The notes under the pieces were generated by a model that saw nothing but the letters and a program-made list of their open reading frames with translations, had not been told where the DNA came from and searched no databases. 64,000 bases of DNA from Dentipellis sp. KUC8613 (Eukaryota > Basidiomycota > Agaricomycetes > Russulales > Hericiaceae): positions 126,180 through 190,179 of the forward strand of contig NSJX01000043.1 of the NCBI GenBank assembly GCA_002286715.1. The letters run 5' to 3'. Both the position numbers and the translations under genes were made by a program. Shown here one piece after another: positions 60,680 to 64,000 of this stretch (position 1 is the first letter of the stretch; every line of letters begins with the position of its first letter).

Positions 60680-63231
60680 TTACGACGACATTTCTTCGCA
60701 TTGACTCTCTGCAATAGACAGCAATGTTGTAGACATCATATTGCCGATCCTCTGGCGCTTCACAGGCCGCTCCACATCAGTGGCGATAGACTCGAAGGCC
60801 CCTTCGGCGTCAGAGGAGAGCTGGGCGTTCTTGCGCTCTAGTAACGAGGTATATGCAAAAAGATCCTCACTCTTTGTGAGGTAGCGTGTCTTCCAGACGA
60901 TGGCCGGCCGTCCGTGGTCGTTTTTGGCCTGACCACCATACCGCGAGAAGACATCCTTCAATCGGTCAGGGGTATCCAGGAGTTTCTCTCCGCGCTCGAC
61001 AGAGTCCTCGTCATCAGAGTCGGATGCGCTGTCTCCGGCGTCGCTCGACTCCGATGCAACGCCGTCGACGTCACCAGGCTGCGGGACGCCGTAATCGGGG
61101 TCGTACAGCCGTCGATACTCGACAAGGTCGATGGCCTTGTAGTGGGATTGGTACACCTTGTGCAGCGCGCGCAGGCAGCGGTCGAGCATGTGGTTTGCCC
61201 TGGTGTCCATGGGGGGATTGCCGAGCCGCATGACGTGCATCTTCTCTTCTCCGCCCGTACGGACGCCGTCTCTGGTCTTCACGGCTTCGTAGGTGCCACG
61301 GATCACGTCCTCGAGCCGGTAGGTGGCGTCGGTCTGGTGGAATCTGTAGACACAGTAGTGGAAGACGTAGATGAAGGATTCGATGTCGTCCGAGAGTCTG
61401 TACGGCTTTTGCGGGTACTTCAAGGATAGCGCTGACCGGAAATACCACGTGCCCTGCGTTCGAGTTGACTTAGCTCTGGCCGGAAGAGGGGATGCCATTA
61501 CTCACTGTGAGGTGTGCCTGCCTCGGGGATATATTAGCACCCATTTGCTCCTTATACTTGCATAGATCCCAGTCATTAAGTATGCCTCGGCGGGTGATGT
61601 TGTCGTTGCTCCCAGTTTCGAGAATCAAGATATTGTTCACACTGATATCTCGATGAAGTACGCCAGCTTTGTACCATGCGTCCTCGTGAGCTATACAACA
61701 CCCGTAAGCAACGAATTCCCGCACGCAGAGGAGCCGGACGTACCCGTCATGGCATCGCAGAGAAGCGATGCTAACTCTCGAAAGTCCTTGAAATCTATCA
61801 ATGGCCTGCAGACCTCCCGCAGCATCATGCGATAGTGGCCGCGTCGCAAACGGGGGCCAGGATCAACAGTGTCTTGAGTCCTCGTCACCTGCCAGCGATC
61901 CTGAGAGTCCCGAACGTCCTCATGTGCGATGCAGGTCGCAATGTTCGACACGTGAAAAGAGGCCAGCCTGTCGTACACTTCGTGTTCAGGCTGTATCCGT
62001 TCGACGTCCGGCCGCCAGAAATCCTTCATAAACGACACCGATTTTTCTTGGGGATCGAAAGCAAGATAACCACGCGTGCAACGTCCATGCAGCGATTGTG
62101 ACGAAGCCATAGGGCGCGCAATGAGCAATGTGCGACCGTCCACCCTGACTCTGTATGCCGGCCACTGCGTCGATCGCGGTTTTCCTACCCCAAGGTCCCA
62201 GGTAAGTGCGTGGTAGATCTGCTGCTTGATGTATTCTGTGGGTGCTCCATCGCTGGCATAGTCAAGCATTCCCTGGACTTCTTCCTCAGATGCAAGCTCT
62301 GCAGAGCAGTCGTACCCTCGCTGCTCGGTTGACATGTGCGCCAGCCTCCAGAAGAAACGATGGAGCGGAGTGTCTGTACCAGTGCCGTATTCGAACGGCT
62401 CGGAGACGATGCATCCGGAGCGGTCGAAGTAGAGAATGCGCGCCTGGAACCGGAAGACATAGAGCGCGAAGACGTGCATGCGGTGTTGGTGAGTGAAGAC
62501 CTGCCCCACATACTCTAGAATCTGACCCAGCGCCTCGGTCCCTTCGTCCGATTCCAACAGAAACTTTTCGCATTTGTCGGTAAACGTGAAGGCGGAATGG
62601 GAGCGCTCGACCTTGATTTCGATGGGGACAATGAGATCAGCCCATGAGCAGTGGCCGACGAATCCAGTGCGGACTGTCTTGTCGGCGTCGCTGATCTTGC
62701 TTTCCTTCTGAAAGGTCGCATCGGAAATTGCTACGCAGTGCTCGGTGCGTTCGTTGACCAGATAGACGCCTCCGTCGGGTCGAGTGCCTCGTTTTCCCTC
62801 CTCGAATTCCGTGGCATCGTCCCTCTTGCGCTTCTCCTTCCGTTGAATCCCAAGTTGAACAGGCCAGTTGGACGTAGCATACGTCTCGTAGCGTGGACCG
62901 AGCAGAGTGGTCCCCGTGCTATACGCCGCCTCGACAACGGAATGGGAGATCTTGCACTGTGGTTGTGTTCGTTAGTGGGTGCGATGGCAAGTGCTAGCAA
63001 TGGTGCAGAGCGTACAATCTCGATCATGCATCGCCACGCTTCCCAGGTCGTCTTCCGCGTTTTGGCCTTTCTGATGTCCTTGCCCTCATCCTTGGCATCG
63101 GTGGAGCTACAATTGTTATCCTGCTGGGCATAGTTCGTAGATGCGACAGCGAAGATGGCCTGCATCTCCGAAGACGGGTCAGGGCCAGGCATGTAGGTCT
63201 TGAACATTTCGTCGACGGTAATCTGCTTCAT
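60680..63231 (-). CDS. Fungal-type protein kinase (FunK1 family)
   Basis: Four exons (63016-63231, 61744-62956, 61506-61690, 60680-61453) give 795 aa. The N-terminal half contains the FunK1-associated region (VPIEIKVERSHSAFTFTDKC, QILEYVGQVFTHQHRMHVFA, LYFDRSGCIVSEPFEYGTGT). A beta-3-like KSVSFMKDFWRPD block precedes the kinase core. The catalytic loop is VLHRDISVNNILI (HRD at 489-491). The metal-binding DFG is replaced by DWD (516-518), as usual in FunK1. Then GTWYFRSALSLK and YRLSDDIESFIYVFHYCVYR follow. A C-terminal acidic Ser/Asp stretch (SSDAGDSASDSDDEDS) precedes a basic KRQR end. The family is greatly expanded in Agaricomycetes; substrates are unknown. An in-frame Met 36 nt upstream (63267) is an alternative start. 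Confidence 0.93.
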
Positions 63232-63727
63232 TTTGGTACTTTGTGGTTGCCTGAGAGAGTGGATCAACTTGAAAGTGCTTTGCCTTCCCTTTCGGCGAAT
63301 TACCAGCGTTCCGCGAGGCGTTGACTCCTTCTCGAAGACGAATGGTTGGAGAATGACGACTTACAGGACGTGAGCAAGCTCGGATTATATGCAGATGGCT
63401 GCCTTCACTCAAGGATGTGGACGAGATAAGAGTAAAACGCGGACACGAGGTCGCGGACAATGTCTGTTGAATTCACCAAGACTCCGCCCGCGACCTGAAG
63501 CGGTGGACAACGCTCCTTTACGTGAGTGAAATGCCACTGAAGCATAGTCTTCGTTCATATCGACTCCGATTCTCAAGTTTGAGGGGCACTTACTTGAATA
63601 GAGAGGCTGCGTTCGTGGATGGCCGCTGCCGATGTTACGTCCCAGAACCAAGTTCAACCGTTGAAAGTCGGGAAGTCCCGAGCCACGCCAGAGCGCGTCG
63701 AGGTACTACATTTCAGAAGCATAACAT
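63232..63727. other. Intergenic between FunK1 kinase and tRNA
   Basis: Upstream of the kinase start and of the tRNA gene. No gene recognised. Confidence 0.5.
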
Positions 63728-63857
63728 GGCGAGATGGCCGAGCGGTCTAAGGCGCCAGACTAAGGTCAGGGACCAGCATTCATTGGATGCTCAAATCAGG
63801 AGGTCCGCCTTCCTAATCTGGTCCGAAAGGGCGTGGGTTCGAATCCCACTCTCGTCA
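63728..63857 (+). tRNA. tRNA-Leu(AAG) with a 50-nt intron
   Basis: Acceptor stem GGCGAGA pairs with TCTCGTC at the 3' end (one G-T pair) and the discriminator base is A. The A box TGGCCGAGCGGT and B box GGTTCGAATCC are both present. Anticodon stem CCAGA/TCTGG holds loop CTAAG plus G37 and A38, so the anticodon is AAG (63762-63764). An intron lies at the standard place after position 37, about 63766-63815. The variable arm is long (TCCGAAAGGGC), as in class II tRNAs, and the T arm is GTGGG-TTCGAAT-CCCAC. CCA is not encoded, as expected in eukaryotes. A short T run follows near 63879. Confidence 0.93.
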
Positions 63858-64000
63858 ATTACAGGCTGCAAACTTTAATTTTGAGCTGTTGAAGAGGCGG
63901 TCTCGGAGCCAAAACGGGACCCCGGACAGATGCATATGAGTTGAATGTTTTGGTCAGAAATGTAAGCTGTATGTCCAGTCATGAGGGACAAATAGTGGAT
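63858..64000. other. Downstream flank of the tRNA
   Basis: Contains TTTAATTTTG shortly after the tRNA, a plausible RNA polymerase III stop. Nothing else seen before the window ends. Confidence 0.4.

Overview
The window reads as nuclear DNA of a basidiomycete, most likely an Agaricomycete of the wood-decay type. Protein genes are cut by many 47-80 nt introns with GTACGT, GTGCGT or GTAAGT donors. The families fit that lineage: an AA9 lytic polysaccharide monooxygenase, a Y3-like secreted protein, a FunK1-type kinase, an F-box protein with an N-terminal coiled coil, a cytochrome P450 and a fungal ArAE/FUSC-type transporter. Gene models were built by hand from splice signals and reading-frame continuity. 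Where exons are given, the phases add up exactly.

Layout. 0-9 kb: AA9 LPMO (-), Y3-like secreted protein (+), Mpv17/PMP22 family membrane protein (-), and a four-exon hypothetical gene at 8191-9008 (+) whose exons are mostly too short to show as long open frames. 9.4-16.1 kb: a 19-exon GH31 alpha-glucosidase (-) and an F-box protein (+). 16.3-20.5 kb: a bHLH-like gene (+), a small hypothetical gene (-), and what looks like a decayed tandem copy of a divergent gene pair. 21-31 kb: a small secreted protein (-), a 12-exon cytochrome P450 (-) and a large multi-exon membrane transporter (-). 31.6-41.1 kb: LSm6 (+) facing tRNase Z (-), peroxisomal 2,4-dienoyl-CoA reductase with C-terminal SKL (-), and an HMG-box regulator (-). 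41.1-46 kb is gene-poor with one possible coding remnant. 46-64 kb: a multi-BRCT Brc1/Rtt107-like protein (+), a 1523-aa SH3-TBC protein (-), prefoldin subunit 6 (-) divergent from the SNARE Vti1 (+), a low-complexity protein (+), a FunK1 kinase (-) and an intron-containing tRNA-Leu(AAG) (+).

There is no operon or gene cluster with one shared function. The secreted oxidase, alpha-glucosidase, Y3-like protein and P450 fit a saprotroph's extracellular and oxidative repertoire. The rest is conserved housekeeping: RNA processing, genome maintenance, vesicle traffic, chaperone, peroxisome. The points most worth following are the TBC domain that seems to lack both catalytic fingers, the decayed duplication at 16-20 kb, an AA9 with Glu in place of the usual second-sphere Gln, and several very small exons. 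I see no CRISPR array, complete transposon or virus.
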